Below the pieces are notes generated by a model. The model was not told the DNA's origin, ran no database searches, and saw nothing but the letters and a program-made list of their open reading frames with translations. The position numbers and the translations under genes were made by a program. 64,000 nucleotides of DNA from Flavobacterium fluviale (GTDB lineage: Bacteria; Bacteroidota; Bacteroidia; Flavobacteriales; Flavobacteriaceae): contig NZ_CP030261.1 of the NCBI RefSeq assembly GCF_003312915.1, forward strand, positions 124,001-188,000, read 5' to 3'. Positions 1 to 8,999 of the stretch are shown here, piece after piece (positions within the stretch are counted from its first letter, which is position 1; every line of letters begins with the position of its first letter).

Positions 1-284
1 ATAATGGTTGCTGAAGTAATTAAAAATCCAACAACCAAAAATGTAATTAGAGGTTCTGCACGACCGTGGCCGTATGGATGATTTTCATCTGCCGGTTTAT
101 TAGAATATTTGATTCCAAATAAAACCAGACAAGACGAAAATATATCCGTCGTAGATTCGATCGCATCTGCAATCAGGGCATATGAATTGCCAAAAAAACC
201 TGCGAGACCTTTTATTAGGGCCAGGCAGGTATTTCCAGCTATACTAAATAGAGTAGCTTTTATAGCTTTTTGTTCGTTTGTCAT
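1..284 (-). CDS. Cation diffusion facilitator (CDF) efflux protein, 3' end outside window
   Basis: The reverse strand from an ATG at 284 reads MTNEQKAIKATLFSIAG and stays open to the window edge, giving about 94 residues. The segment has the hydrophobic first helices of a CDF transporter, with the ALIADAIESTTD stretch (the conserved Asp of helix II) followed by HPYGHGRAEPL, the family signature before helix III. CDF proteins export divalent metals such as zinc, iron or manganese across the inner membrane in exchange for protons. The C-terminus is not in the window, so the metal cannot be judged. The start follows a clean ATG, and 85 bases separate it from the end of murA on the same strand. 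Confidence 0.85.
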   Translation of the reverse strand, partial: MTNEQKAIKATLFSIAGNTCLALIKGLAGFFGNSYALIADAIESTTDIFSSCLVLFGIKYSNKPADENHPYGHGRAEPLITFLVVGFLITSATI

Positions 285-369
285 TTAGACTATTTTTTTC
301 GCTGCGAATTCACGAATATTTGATGATCTTTTGAAGATTAAGTTCGTGAATTTGCGGCTAACTTTCTTT

Positions 370-1683
370 TTAAGCTCTCACGATTTTTGCACCGATTGCT
401 CTTAAACGCTCGTCGATACGCTCGTATCCACGATCAATTTGTTCGATATTTTGAATTGTACTTGTTCCTTTTGCAGAAAGCGCCGCAATCAATAATGAAA
501 TTCCCGCACGAATATCTGGTGATGACATTGTGGTTGCTTTCAATTGAGATTCAAAATTATGTCCCATAACCACTGCTCTATGCGGGTCACATAACATGAT
601 CTTTGCTCCCATATCGATTAATTTATCCACAAAGAACAAACGGCTTTCGAACATTTTTTGGTGAATTAAAACATCTCCTTTTGCCTGAGTTGCCACAACC
701 AAAACGATACTTAATAAGTCAGGCGTAAATCCTGGCCAAGGTGCATCTGCAATTGTTAAAATAGAACCGTCGATATCTGTTTTTACTTCATAGCCATCTT
801 TGTGAGCTGGAATGTAAATATCATCGTTACGTTTTTCAATTGTAATTCCCAATTTTCTAAATGTATTCGGAATCAAACCTAAATTTTCCCAGCTTACATT
901 TTTGATCGTGATTTCGCTTTTTGTCATAGCCGCAAGACCAATCCAAGAACCAATTTCGATCATATCTGGAAGAATGGTGTGCTCGCATCCGCCAAGGCTT
1001 TCAACACCTTCAATAGTCAATAAGTTAGAACCAACTCCAGTAATTTTAGCTCCCATAGAGTTTAGCATTTTGCATAACTGCTGTAAGTACGGTTCGCAGG
1101 CAGCATTGTAAACTGTAGTTTGTCCTTTTGCTAAAACAGCAGCCATTACAATGTTTGCCGTTCCGGTTACAGAAGCCTCGTCTAAAAGCATATCTGTTCC
1201 CTGAAGTCCTCCTTCTGGAGTTTCTACTCCGTAAAAATGATCTTCTCTGTTATATCTGAATTTTGCTCCAAGGTTAATAAAACCTTCAAAGTGTGTATCT
1301 AGTCTACGACGGCCAATTTTATCTCCTCCTGGTTTTGGAATATATCCTTTTCCGAAACGAGCCAAAAGAGGTCCAACAATCATAATAGAACCACGAAGCG
1401 CTCCTCCTTCTTTTTTGAAAGCTTCGGTTTCTAAATATCCAACATTAACTTCATCGGCTTGAAAAGTGATAGAACCTGGTTCGTTACGTTGAATTTTAAC
1501 CCCTAAATTCCCCAATAAAGTGATTAATTTATTGATGTCAATAATATCGGGAATATTATTAATTTTTACTTTATCCCCCGTTAGAAGCACGGCACATAAA
1601 ATTTGTAATGCCTCGTTTTTTGCTCCTTGCGGAGTGATTTCTCCTTTTAAAGGAGTTCCTCCTTCGATTTTAAAAATTCCCAT
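370..1683 (-). CDS. murA: UDP-N-acetylglucosamine 1-carboxyvinyltransferase (MurA)
   Basis: This 437-residue protein is full length for MurA, which transfers enolpyruvate from phosphoenolpyruvate to UDP-GlcNAc in the first committed step of peptidoglycan synthesis in the cytoplasm. The N-terminus has the expected substrate loop (GGTPLKGEITPQGAKNEAL). The active-site loop reads PGGDKIGRRRLDTH, so the usual catalytic cysteine is an aspartate (D121, codon 1321-1323). That substitution is known from naturally fosfomycin-insensitive MurA enzymes such as those of mycobacteria and chlamydiae. The ATG at 1683 is well placed. The next upstream gene on this strand (DUF4290) ends 93 bases away, across a repeat-rich spacer. 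Confidence 0.97.
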   Translation of the reverse strand: MGIFKIEGGTPLKGEITPQGAKNEALQILCAVLLTGDKVKINNIPDIIDINKLITLLGNLGVKIQRNEPGSITFQADEVNVGYLETEAFKKEGGALRGSIMIVGPLLARFGKGYIPKPGGDKIGRRRLDTHFEGFINLGAKFRYNREDHFYGVETPEGGLQGTDMLLDEASVTGTANIVMAAVLAKGQTTVYNAACEPYLQQLCKMLNSMGAKITGVGSNLLTIEGVESLGGCEHTILPDMIEIGSWIGLAAMTKSEITIKNVSWENLGLIPNTFRKLGITIEKRNDDIYIPAHKDGYEVKTDIDGSILTIADAPWPGFTPDLLSIVLVVATQAKGDVLIHQKMFESRLFFVDKLIDMGAKIMLCDPHRAVVMGHNFESQLKATTMSSPDIRAGISLLIAALSAKGTSTIQNIEQIDRGYERIDERLRAIGAKIVRA

Positions 1684-1689
1684 AGATCT

Positions 1690-1772
1690 TGATTAGGTTC
1701 TAGGTTCTGAGATTCTGAGGTTCTAAGCTAAAAAAAAATCTTAGCATCTTAGCTCCTTAGCATCTTAGCCCC
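1690..1772. repeat. Short tandem and inverted TTCT/CTTAGCATCTTAG repeats
   Basis: The spacer between the DUF4290 gene and murA holds repeated TTCTAGG/TTCTGAG-like words, then an A run, then CTTAGCATCTTAG twice within about 30 bases. The words TTCTAAG and CTTAG are partly complementary, so the spacer can fold. It resembles the REP-like spacers seen elsewhere in this window. No gene is visible in it. Confidence 0.5.
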
Positions 1773-1776
1773 TCTT

Positions 1777-2496
1777 TTATTTCTGATTATTGTTTTTTTG
1801 AAATGTTTTTTTTTGGCCTCCTTTATTGTTTTTGTTGTTTTGAATTTTTGGCTGTCCAACAGAAGCTGTTTTATTAGACATGCGTTTATTGGTACGCATT
1901 AAATCTGTTGTATTCAACAACTCTTCTGTGCTGTGAAGCAAGTTTATTTTTCCACCAGACAATTCATATAAATGCTCAAAAATTACATCATCTTTCACTG
2001 TGTCTTTGTTCCAGCTTAAGAAAGATTTTTTCATGTGGTTGGCAATTACCATCACCAATGCATTTTTCATTTCTCCATCTTCCCATTTATTGGCAACATC
2101 GATCATGTATTTGATATTGTTACCATAAAATCTGTATTTTGGAAAGTTCTGCGGATATTGCAGCACATCTGGTTTTAGTTCCAAAACTTCTCTTGACGGA
2201 ATTGGATATGGCGATTCTACATTCAGTTTAAAATCAGACATTATAAAAAGCTGATCCCAAAGTTTATGTTGAAAATCTGGCACATCGCGCAAATGCGGAT
2301 TCAAACTTCCCATAACCTGAATGATATATTTCGCCGCTTTATTGCGTGTTTCATCATCTTCTATTGCGGTAGCCTGATCGATCAATTTTTGTAAATGACG
2401 ACCATATTCCGGAATAATCAAACGCTGTCTTTCAGAATTATATTCTAAGTTAAAAACAACGTCATTTGCGACTTCTTTTTTATATTTTTCGACCAT
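1777..2496 (-). CDS. DUF4290 domain-containing protein
   Basis: This 239-residue soluble protein matches the Bacteroidota-specific DUF4290 family as I know it (NLEYNSERQRLIIPEYGRHLQKLID at the start). It has no signal peptide or membrane segment. The last 40 residues are Lys/Asn/Gln-rich (QKKTFQKNNNQK), a basic, probably disordered tail that could bind nucleic acid. Function is unknown. It sits four bases downstream of the DUF493 gene and upstream of murA on the same strand, so the three are likely co-transcribed. Confidence 0.85.
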   Translation of the reverse strand: MVEKYKKEVANDVVFNLEYNSERQRLIIPEYGRHLQKLIDQATAIEDDETRNKAAKYIIQVMGSLNPHLRDVPDFQHKLWDQLFIMSDFKLNVESPYPIPSREVLELKPDVLQYPQNFPKYRFYGNNIKYMIDVANKWEDGEMKNALVMVIANHMKKSFLSWNKDTVKDDVIFEHLYELSGGKINLLHSTEELLNTTDLMRTNKRMSNKTASVGQPKIQNNKNNKGGQKKTFQKNNNQK

Positions 2497-2499
2497 AAG

Positions 2500-2796
2500 T
2501 TATAATGAAACTATACCTTCTATTGTAGAAACTTCTTTGTATTTACTAATCACATCATCTGAACTGTTCATAGTAACATCTACAGAAACGCTGGTAAATT
2601 TACCCGTTTTAGATTTTGTTGTTTTAATAACCGCTCCCATTCTATCAAAAGCTTTTTCAACTCGCTCCACATTATCCGCAACAGATGGCACAATAAATTT
2701 ATACAAATATTCTGCTGGCCAAGTGTTTGCGTTATCTAGCTCTAATTTTAATCTTTCGTAAAATTCGGCGGTATTTTTTTCTTTATCGTTCTCCAT
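2500..2796 (-). CDS. DUF493 family protein
   Basis: A 98-residue protein with the DUF493 (YbeD-like) pattern: a short ferredoxin-like fold with WPAEYLYKFIVPS near the start and SVSVDVTMNSSDDVISKYKEV near the end. Family members are small alpha/beta proteins proposed to bind regulators or ligands; the role here is not known. It is first in a three-gene minus-strand group (DUF493, DUF4290, murA). The -7 element TATATTTG lies on the minus strand at 2816-2823, 20 bases before the ATG, which supports this start and a promoter here. Confidence 0.85.
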   Translation of the reverse strand: MENDKEKNTAEFYERLKLELDNANTWPAEYLYKFIVPSVADNVERVEKAFDRMGAVIKTTKSKTGKFTSVSVDVTMNSSDDVISKYKEVSTIEGIVSL

Positions 2797-2815
2797 TCGT
2801 AATTAAAAATAAACG

Positions 2816-2823
2816 CAAATATA
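2816..2823 (-). promoter_or_regulatory. Flavobacterial -7 promoter element for the DUF493-DUF4290-murA group
   Basis: The minus strand reads TATATTTG, an exact TAnnTTTG match, 20 bases upstream of the DUF493 start. No clear -33 TTG was found at the ideal distance. Confidence 0.5.
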
Positions 2824-3067
2824 CGTTTTTGATTTCAGATATTAGATTTTAGATTTTAGATTTTTTCTATTGAAAGGATGACTGTTTTTTCGCCACCAAA
2901 TTCACTAATTTACACTAATTATATTATTGCAAATCTCTTCATTAAATTGCACTAGTTCTTGATTACTCTTAAATTTAAATTTGCAAAAATTCGCAAAACT
3001 CTTGACAAAACTTTATATTTGAAATATTTCGCAGCTCTTCGACTTTGCAAAATTAAAATACCTTACA

Positions 3068-3982
3068 ATGAAAAAAATTATCTTTTTACTTTTTACAATC
3101 TGTACTTTTTACAATAGCCAAGCGCAAGAAGTCAAAACGCTGACTTATTTCCAGAACGATACTTTAAAACTAGATTTAGATTTATATCTGCCGAAGAAAA
3201 AATCTACTGAAAAAATTCCTTTGATCCTATTCGCTTTTGGCGGTGGATTTTCTGGCGGAGAACGTACAAGCGAAAAAGAGTTCGGGAAATTTATGGCTCA
3301 AAATGGCTATGCCGTTGCCAGCATTTCGTACAGTTTATATATGAAAGGAAAAGATTTTGGATGTAAAGGAACTTTAACCGAAAAAATAAAAGCAATCCAA
3401 ATTGGTGTGAGCGATATGTGGCAGGCTACAGCTTTCTTAATTGAGAATGCTGATAAATACAATCTGGATACTTCTAAAATATTTATTTCTGGAATCAGCG
3501 CGGGTGCAGAAATTGGTTTCCATGCTTCGTTCTGGGATTATAAATTAATGAATTTGTACAAAAGCAACCTGCCTGAAAATTTTAAATACAAAGGTTTTAT
3601 TGGAGGCTCAGGAGCAATTCAGGACATCAATTTGATTACAAAAGAAAAAGCAATTCCGATGTTATTGGCGCACGGAAGTAATGACGATACGGTTCCGTAT
3701 AATGCTGGTTCGCATCGCTCGTGCCCGACAAATGCTTCGGGCTGGCTGATTCTTTTTGGTTCTTATGCCGTTTACAATCATATGCAGGATTTACATAAAG
3801 ATATTGAACTGATTACTTTCTGCGGTGGCGGACATGAATTCTCTGGTTATCTTTTCCACGAAGGACAGCAGTATGTTTTAGATTTTGTGAATGATGTTTT
3901 GAAAGGAAAAAAGTTTGAATCGCATTTGATTGTGCCTTCAAAAAAAGGAAAAGGTTCTGGTGGTTATTTGTTTTGTGAGTAA
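3068..3982 (+). CDS. Secreted alpha/beta-hydrolase (carboxylesterase-like)
   Basis: A 304-residue protein with a clear signal peptide (MKKIIFLLFTICTFYNSQAQ) and an alpha/beta-hydrolase body. The oxyanion region reads FAFGGGFSGGERTS, like the HGGG of esterases. The nucleophile elbow is GISAGAE (Ser). A late Asp/His pair is provided by GSNDDTVPY and CGGGHEFSG. It should act in the periplasm or outside the cell on an ester, possibly an acylated sugar or lipid; the substrate cannot be told. The ORF runs to TAA and is followed 12 bases later by a lipoprotein gene on the same strand, which suggests an operon. Confidence 0.8.
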   Translation: MKKIIFLLFTICTFYNSQAQEVKTLTYFQNDTLKLDLDLYLPKKKSTEKIPLILFAFGGGFSGGERTSEKEFGKFMAQNGYAVASISYSLYMKGKDFGCKGTLTEKIKAIQIGVSDMWQATAFLIENADKYNLDTSKIFISGISAGAEIGFHASFWDYKLMNLYKSNLPENFKYKGFIGGSGAIQDINLITKEKAIPMLLAHGSNDDTVPYNAGSHRSCPTNASGWLILFGSYAVYNHMQDLHKDIELITFCGGGHEFSGYLFHEGQQYVLDFVNDVLKGKKFESHLIVPSKKGKGSGGYLFCE

Positions 3983-3994
3983 TAACAAAAATTT

Positions 3995-4780
3995 ATGAGC
4001 TTAAAAATTATATTGGCGTCGTTTATTTTAGCATTAAATTTTGGATGTAAAAACAATGTAGGCAATCCCAAAAAAGACGCTAGCAAAATTGAACAAATCT
4101 CTGCTGTAAACAAATTTGATCATATTAAAAAGTCTAGTTTTAAATTCCAATTCTTCTCTGACAGTTCTTATGTTTTTACTATAGAAGAAAAAGACCTAAA
4201 TCATCAAAAATTTGAAAAATTTGATGACTTATGTTATGCAAAAAATGACACCATTTATTTCAGCCATACACGTTTTAGATATAATGGAAGTAAAAAAGCA
4301 GTTATAAAAAACAATTTTATTGAATTTATTGATGGTGATTTCCCTCTAAAAATTGAAATCAAAAAAAATCTCTTTCAAACAAAAAGCAATTTAAACCTCA
4401 AAAAGTACAGTGATTACTCTTTTTTTAGTTTTGAACAAAAATTTCATGAAAGATACTTCGAAAAATCAAAAAGACTAAAACCTTCAGATTTAAATGAAAA
4501 GGAATTAATTGAATTGGATGAAATTTTAAAAAAATGCTTTTTAGAAAACAGTGCAAAACTTAAAAAAATAGATCAATATCTAAAACAATGCATTGTTGTT
4601 TTAAACGAAAAACAAGAAAAGGAAATTCGAATCAACTGTTATTGTAAAGATTATAATTTGAATAAAACATTCCAATATGATTTAATAGATATGAGTGACG
4701 GTGGAAATTGCAATATTAGTTTAAAAATCAACTTAACAAAACACAATTATTCAGATTTAAACATCTCAGGACGAGGATAA
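3995..4780 (+). CDS. Hypothetical lipoprotein
   Basis: A 261-residue protein of unknown function. The N-terminus (MSLKIILASFILALNFGCKN) is a lipoprotein signal with Cys18 as the likely lipid-bearing residue. The rest is Lys/Asp/Phe-rich with no motif I recognise. It lies 12 bases after the esterase gene. Codon use is very AT-rich (long Lys/Asn runs) compared with murA or recQ, which may mark a recently acquired or relaxed gene. Downstream lie several short palindromic repeats. Confidence 0.65.
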   Translation: MSLKIILASFILALNFGCKNNVGNPKKDASKIEQISAVNKFDHIKKSSFKFQFFSDSSYVFTIEEKDLNHQKFEKFDDLCYAKNDTIYFSHTRFRYNGSKKAVIKNNFIEFIDGDFPLKIEIKKNLFQTKSNLNLKKYSDYSFFSFEQKFHERYFEKSKRLKPSDLNEKELIELDEILKKCFLENSAKLKKIDQYLKQCIVVLNEKQEKEIRINCYCKDYNLNKTFQYDLIDMSDGGNCNISLKINLTKHNYSDLNISGRG

Positions 4781-4809
4781 AGCAGTTTTATGCCTCCTTT
4801 CTAAAAAAT

Positions 4810-4963
4810 GCTCCAGCGGAGCAAAATATGTATAGCAAATTCAATTTTCACACCAATCAAAGCTCCAGCGGAGCGACATCCAAACTATTTAAATTATGTC
4901 ACTCCGCTGGAGCTTTATATATCGTGTATATTTTTTCTATAGATATATCGTCCCTATAGGGAC
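4810..4963. repeat. Cluster of palindromic REP-like repeats
   Basis: Three copies of the hairpin word GCTCCAGCGGAGC or its reverse lie at 4810-4822, 4862-4874 and 4902-4914. The last two form a longer inverted repeat (4859-4879 with 4896-4916, one mismatch). A different perfect 14-bp palindrome, GTCCCTATAGGGAC, follows at 4950-4963. Together they fill the 290-base spacer. Such non-coding palindrome clusters are typical of dispersed extragenic repeats; they could also end the upstream transcript. Confidence 0.7.
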
Positions 4964-5047
4964 TTTAAAAATAAGAACTTTTATTTATCAAAATATCAAA
5001 TCTTTCGTTTCGGATAAATATTCTTTTTAATTACGAATAAGTTTAGG

Positions 5048-5055
5048 TAAATTTG
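5048..5055 (+). promoter_or_regulatory. -7 promoter element TAAATTTG
   Basis: An exact TAnnTTTG match lies 18 bases before the GTG at 5074. It overlaps a TTG at 5053 that could otherwise be read as a start codon, which argues that translation begins further downstream. Confidence 0.5.
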
Positions 5056-5073
5056 CGCTTTATTTTTAGAATA

Positions 5074-5607
5074 GTGCAAAAAGAAATCATAGTCTTACTT
5101 GGCGGTCCTGGTACTGGAAAATCAACACTTATTAACGAATTGGTAGCTCGTGGCTTTTGCTGCTATCCTGAAATCTCTAGACAGGTAACCATGAAAGCGC
5201 AGCAGGAAGGTATCGAACAACTGTTTTTAGAACAACCGCTTTTGTTTAGCGAAATGCTTCTGGAAGGCCGTATCGAACAATACCAAAATGCTCTTGAAGA
5301 ACCTGATAATGTAGTTTTTATAGACAGAGGAATTCCCGATGTTGTAGCCTACATGGATTATATTGGAGATGAATATCCAGAGCGTTTTACAAAGGCTTGT
5401 GAGGATTATAAATATTCTAAAACTTTTATTCTGCCACCTTGGGAAGAAATTTACCAAAGCGATACAGAGCGTTACGAAAATTTTGAACAAGCGGTTAAAA
5501 TTCAGGAACATCTTATTGAAACCTATAAAAAATATGGTTACGAATTGATTGAAGTTCCAAAAGATACGGTTGAAAACAGAATTCTTTATATCTTAGATAA
5601 AATTTAG
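5074..5607 (+). CDS. P-loop ATPase, AAA_28-like
   Basis: A small ATP-binding protein (177 residues from the GTG at 5074). The P-loop LGGPGTGKST is at the N-terminus, and VVFIDRGIPDVVAYMDYIG gives the Walker-B-like strand. The fold resembles nucleotide-kinase-like AAA_28 proteins. The function is unproven; family members are thought to act as kinases or regulatory NTPases. I prefer the GTG start because the in-frame TTG at 5053 lies inside a -7 promoter element and the protein family normally begins a few residues before the P-loop. It precedes recQ by 64 bases on the same strand. Confidence 0.8.
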   Translation: MQKEIIVLLGGPGTGKSTLINELVARGFCCYPEISRQVTMKAQQEGIEQLFLEQPLLFSEMLLEGRIEQYQNALEEPDNVVFIDRGIPDVVAYMDYIGDEYPERFTKACEDYKYSKTFILPPWEEIYQSDTERYENFEQAVKIQEHLIETYKKYGYELIEVPKDTVENRILYILDKI

Positions 5608-5671
5608 CGACGCGTTTTTAGCTGTAAAACTAGAACCTGTTTTCTGAATTTTTAACTTTAAAACTAAAGCA

Positions 5672-7567
5672 ATGCTCGGAGCACAGGATATTCTTCTAAA
5701 ATACTGGAAACACGACAGTTTTAGACCGTTGCAAAAAGAAATTATCGATTCGGTTCTTGAAGGACAGGATACTTTTGCTGTGCTTCCGACCGGGGGCGGA
5801 AAATCAATTTGTTTTCAGGTGCCCGCGATGATGCAGGAAGGAATCTGCTTGGTAATTTCTCCTCTTATTGCCTTGATGAAAGATCAGGTAATGAATTTGC
5901 AGAAGCGGGAAATTAAAGCAATTGCTCTTACAGGAGGTATTCATACTGAAGAAATCATCGACCTTTTGGACAACTGCCAGTTTGGTAATTATAAATTCCT
6001 TTATCTTTCGCCAGAGCGTTTACAATCGGATTGGATTTTGGAGCGAATCAAAAATCTTCCTATAAATTTAATCGCTATTGACGAGGCACATTGTGTTTCG
6101 CAATGGGGACATGATTTTAGGCCGGCATATCTTAAAATTTCGGAATTGAAGAAATTCTTTCCTAAAATTCCTTTTTTAGCTTTAACGGCGACAGCAACTC
6201 CGAGAGTTATTGAAGATATTAGAACGCAGTTAGAATTAAAAAATCCGAGACATTTTCAACAATCTTTTGAGCGAAAAAATATTGCTTACATGGTTTTTGA
6301 AGTTGAAGATAAATTATACCGTACGGAACAAATTCTGAAAAAAAATCCGCAGCCTTCTATAATATATGTCCGAAACCGCAAGTCTTGTTTGAATATTTCT
6401 TCGCAATTGCAATCTTTAGGTTTTACGGCGACGTATTATCACGGCGGACTTTCGTCTAAAGAAAAAGACAAAAACATGCAGTTGTGGATGTCGGAGCAAG
6501 CGCAGGTTATCGTGGCTACGAATGCTTTTGGAATGGGAATTGACAAAGACAATGTTAAAACCGTTATACATACCCAGCTTCCAGAAAATTTAGAAAATTA
6601 TTACCAAGAATCTGGAAGAGCAGGAAGAAATGGCGAAAAAGCTTTTTCGGTTTTACTCTACAATAATTCTGATGCAACACAAACGGAACAGCAGTTTTTA
6701 AGTATTCTTCCCGACAAGAAGTTTCTGAAAACAATGTATGTCAAACTTTGCAACTATTTTCAAATTGCTTACGGAGAAGGTTTAGATGATTCTTTTTCGT
6801 TTAAACTGAATCATTTTTGCAACAAGTACGACTTCCCTACCCTTAAAACATACAATGCTTTACAATTTTTGAATCAGCAGGGAATTATTACGATGTCGCA
6901 GGAATTCTCTGAAAAAATCAATATTCAGTTTTTGATTGAATCCAAAGAAGTAATTCGATACATGAGTTTGAATCCGAATGATGAAGAGATTATACTGGCG
7001 ATTTTGAGAACTTATCCAGGAGTTTATGAGGTAAAATCAAACCTGAATCTGGGATTAATTGCTAAAAAATCGAATCGCTCTGAAGAGCAGGTTACAGCAC
7101 TGTTAGAAAAATTAAAGGAAAAAGAAATTATAGAATATAAATCTAAAAACAACGACGCTACTATATTATTTAATGAAGTCCGCGAAGACGATCATACTAT
7201 AAATAGAGTTTCGAAATATTTAGAAAAGCAAAATCAAGTTAAAAAAGAACAGCTTCTGTCCGTTTTGCATTATATAAAAGACAATAAAACCTGTAAAAAC
7301 AGATTGGTTTTGGATTATTTTGGTGAAGAAACGAATGAAAACTGCGGTATTTGCTCGTACTGCATTACCCAAAAAGGAAAAATAACAGAAGCCGATTCGA
7401 TTGCTGACAAGATTCTATCTTTACTCAAAACTGCTTCTTTGACTTCGAGAGAAATTGAAAACCAAATAAAGATGGACACCAAAGATATTATTTCGGTTCT
7501 TCAGGAATTACTCGAAAACAATCATATTATCATACAAGCGAATAATAAATACACTTTAAAATTATAA
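5672..7567 (+). CDS. recQ: ATP-dependent DNA helicase RecQ
   Basis: A 631-residue superfamily-2 3'-5' helicase used in recombination and repair of stalled forks. Motif I is LPTGGGKSICFQV (Lys44), motif II is IDEAHCVSQWGHDFRP, and motif VI is QESGRAGRNGEKA. The RQC zinc site is visible as the Cys cluster in DYFGEETNENCGICSYC. The C-terminus ends in a winged-helix-like segment, and I see no HRDC domain, so this is a short RecQ. The gene overlaps fmt by one base (TAATG), a translational coupling arrangement. Confidence 0.96.
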   Translation: MLGAQDILLKYWKHDSFRPLQKEIIDSVLEGQDTFAVLPTGGGKSICFQVPAMMQEGICLVISPLIALMKDQVMNLQKREIKAIALTGGIHTEEIIDLLDNCQFGNYKFLYLSPERLQSDWILERIKNLPINLIAIDEAHCVSQWGHDFRPAYLKISELKKFFPKIPFLALTATATPRVIEDIRTQLELKNPRHFQQSFERKNIAYMVFEVEDKLYRTEQILKKNPQPSIIYVRNRKSCLNISSQLQSLGFTATYYHGGLSSKEKDKNMQLWMSEQAQVIVATNAFGMGIDKDNVKTVIHTQLPENLENYYQESGRAGRNGEKAFSVLLYNNSDATQTEQQFLSILPDKKFLKTMYVKLCNYFQIAYGEGLDDSFSFKLNHFCNKYDFPTLKTYNALQFLNQQGIITMSQEFSEKINIQFLIESKEVIRYMSLNPNDEEIILAILRTYPGVYEVKSNLNLGLIAKKSNRSEEQVTALLEKLKEKEIIEYKSKNNDATILFNEVREDDHTINRVSKYLEKQNQVKKEQLLSVLHYIKDNKTCKNRLVLDYFGEETNENCGICSYCITQKGKITEADSIADKILSLLKTASLTSREIENQIKMDTKDIISVLQELLENNHIIIQANNKYTLKL

Positions 7568-8514
7568 TGGAGAAATTGAGAATTATATTTATGGGAACTC
7601 CAGAATTTGCTGTAGGCATTTTGGATACCATTATTAAAAACAACTATGACGTTGTCGGCGTAATTACTGCTGCAGATAAACCAGCAGGACGCGGACAAAA
7701 AATAAAATATTCGGCTGTAAAAGAATACGCTCTTGCCAACAATTTGAACTTATTACAGCCAACTAATTTAAAAGACGAAAATTTCTTAGCAGAATTAAAA
7801 GCTTTGAATGCCAATTTACAAATTGTAGTTGCGTTTAGAATGCTGCCAAAAGTAGTTTGGGAAATGCCAAGCTTAGGAACATTTAATCTTCACGCTTCTT
7901 TACTTCCAAATTACCGCGGTGCTGCTCCTATCAATTGGGCGATTATTAATGGAGAAACTAAAACTGGTGTTACAACTTTCTTTATCGATGACAAAATCGA
8001 TACCGGTGCCATGATTTTAAATTCTGAAATCGCAATTGATCCAGAAGAAAATGCCGGACAATTACACGACAGATTGATGCATTTAGGAAGTTCTACCGTA
8101 ATTGATACTTTGAAAGTTATTGAAAACGGAAATGTAACTACTACTATTCAAGAAGATAACGCAGAAATCAAAACTGCTTATAAATTGAATAAAGAAAACT
8201 GCAAAATAGACTGGACAAAATCTGGAGCAGAAATCAATAATTTAATTCGAGGGCTGAGTCCGTATCCTGCCTCTTGGTGTTTTTTGCAAGACCAAAATGA
8301 AGAGCTGAACATTAAAATTTATGAAGCAAAATTGATTTCAGAACCGCATCCTTACGAGGCTGGAAAATTAATTAGTACTAAAAAAGAAATCAAGATTGCA
8401 ATAAAAGATGGCTTTATTCAGTTATTAAGTCTACAATTTCCAGGAAAAAAGAGAATGCTAGCTTCAGAAATATTAAATGGAGTCAGCTTTTCAGATGTTG
8501 CAAAAGTGTATTAA
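7567..8514 (+). CDS. fmt: Methionyl-tRNA formyltransferase
   Basis: This 315-residue enzyme formylates Met-tRNAfMet using 10-formyl-tetrahydrofolate, which is needed for initiation of translation. The N-terminal catalytic domain carries MGTPEFAVGIL, then NLHASLLPNYRGAAPINWAI with the Asn/His of the formyl-transfer site, and FIDDKIDTGAM. The C-terminal OB-like domain follows from about residue 205. The length is normal. Its ATG overlaps the recQ stop codon, so both are probably on one transcript. Confidence 0.97.
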   Translation: MEKLRIIFMGTPEFAVGILDTIIKNNYDVVGVITAADKPAGRGQKIKYSAVKEYALANNLNLLQPTNLKDENFLAELKALNANLQIVVAFRMLPKVVWEMPSLGTFNLHASLLPNYRGAAPINWAIINGETKTGVTTFFIDDKIDTGAMILNSEIAIDPEENAGQLHDRLMHLGSSTVIDTLKVIENGNVTTTIQEDNAEIKTAYKLNKENCKIDWTKSGAEINNLIRGLSPYPASWCFLQDQNEELNIKIYEAKLISEPHPYEAGKLISTKKEIKIAIKDGFIQLLSLQFPGKKRMLASEILNGVSFSDVAKVY

Positions 8515-8620
8515 GGTCAGTAAAACAGGGGTTTGCACTTGTTTTTGATCGATAAACAACACTCTTTATGAACAAAAAAAGCAAGTTATCAACAATTTTT
8601 GCTAAAATTAAAGAAAACAC

Positions 8621-8650
8621 TTGCACGCAACGGATTTCCTACTAAATTTG
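8621..8650 (+). promoter_or_regulatory. Strong flavobacterial promoter for the HU gene
   Basis: TTG at 8621-8623 is separated by exactly 19 bases from TAAATTTG at 8643-8650. This is the consensus TTG-N19-TAnnTTTG layout of the Bacteroidota primary sigma factor, 44 bases upstream of the HU start. A strong promoter fits an abundant nucleoid protein. Confidence 0.8.
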
Positions 8651-8694
8651 TGTATTAACAATTTTTTTTAACCAACAATTAATAACTAATTATT

Positions 8695-8967
8695 ATGAAC
8701 AAATCAGAATTAATCGATGCTATCGCTGCTGATGCAGGAATCACAAAAGCTGCGGCGAAATTAGCTTTAGAGTCTTTTTTAGGTAATGTAGGAACTACTT
8801 TGAAAAAAGGTGGAAGAGTTTCATTAGTAGGTTTCGGATCATGGTCAGTATCTTCAAGAGCTGCTAGAGACGGTAGAAACCCTCAAACAGGAAAAACTAT
8901 CAAGATCGCAGCTAAAAATGTTGTAAAATTCAAAGCTGGTGCTGAATTAGAAGGTGCAGTGAACTAA
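8695..8967 (+). CDS. HU-family DNA-binding protein
   Basis: A 90-residue histone-like protein of typical HU length. It has MNKSELIDAIAADAGITKAAAKLALE at the dimerisation helices, GGRVSLVGFGSWSV before the arm, and the signature RDGRNPQTGKTIKI in the DNA-binding beta arm with the intercalating proline. It bends DNA and compacts the nucleoid. It is a single-gene transcript with its own consensus promoter upstream and a strong hairpin terminator downstream. Confidence 0.95.
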   Translation: MNKSELIDAIAADAGITKAAAKLALESFLGNVGTTLKKGGRVSLVGFGSWSVSSRAARDGRNPQTGKTIKIAAKNVVKFKAGAELEGAVN

Positions 8968-8999
8968 GTAAGAAAGTTCTCTAAACTTATAATATAATT

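Noticed and set aside
5053..5073. TTG start for the AAA_28-like ATPase
   Set aside because: The TTG is part of the -7 promoter element TAAATTTG, and the GTG at 5074 fits the family better.
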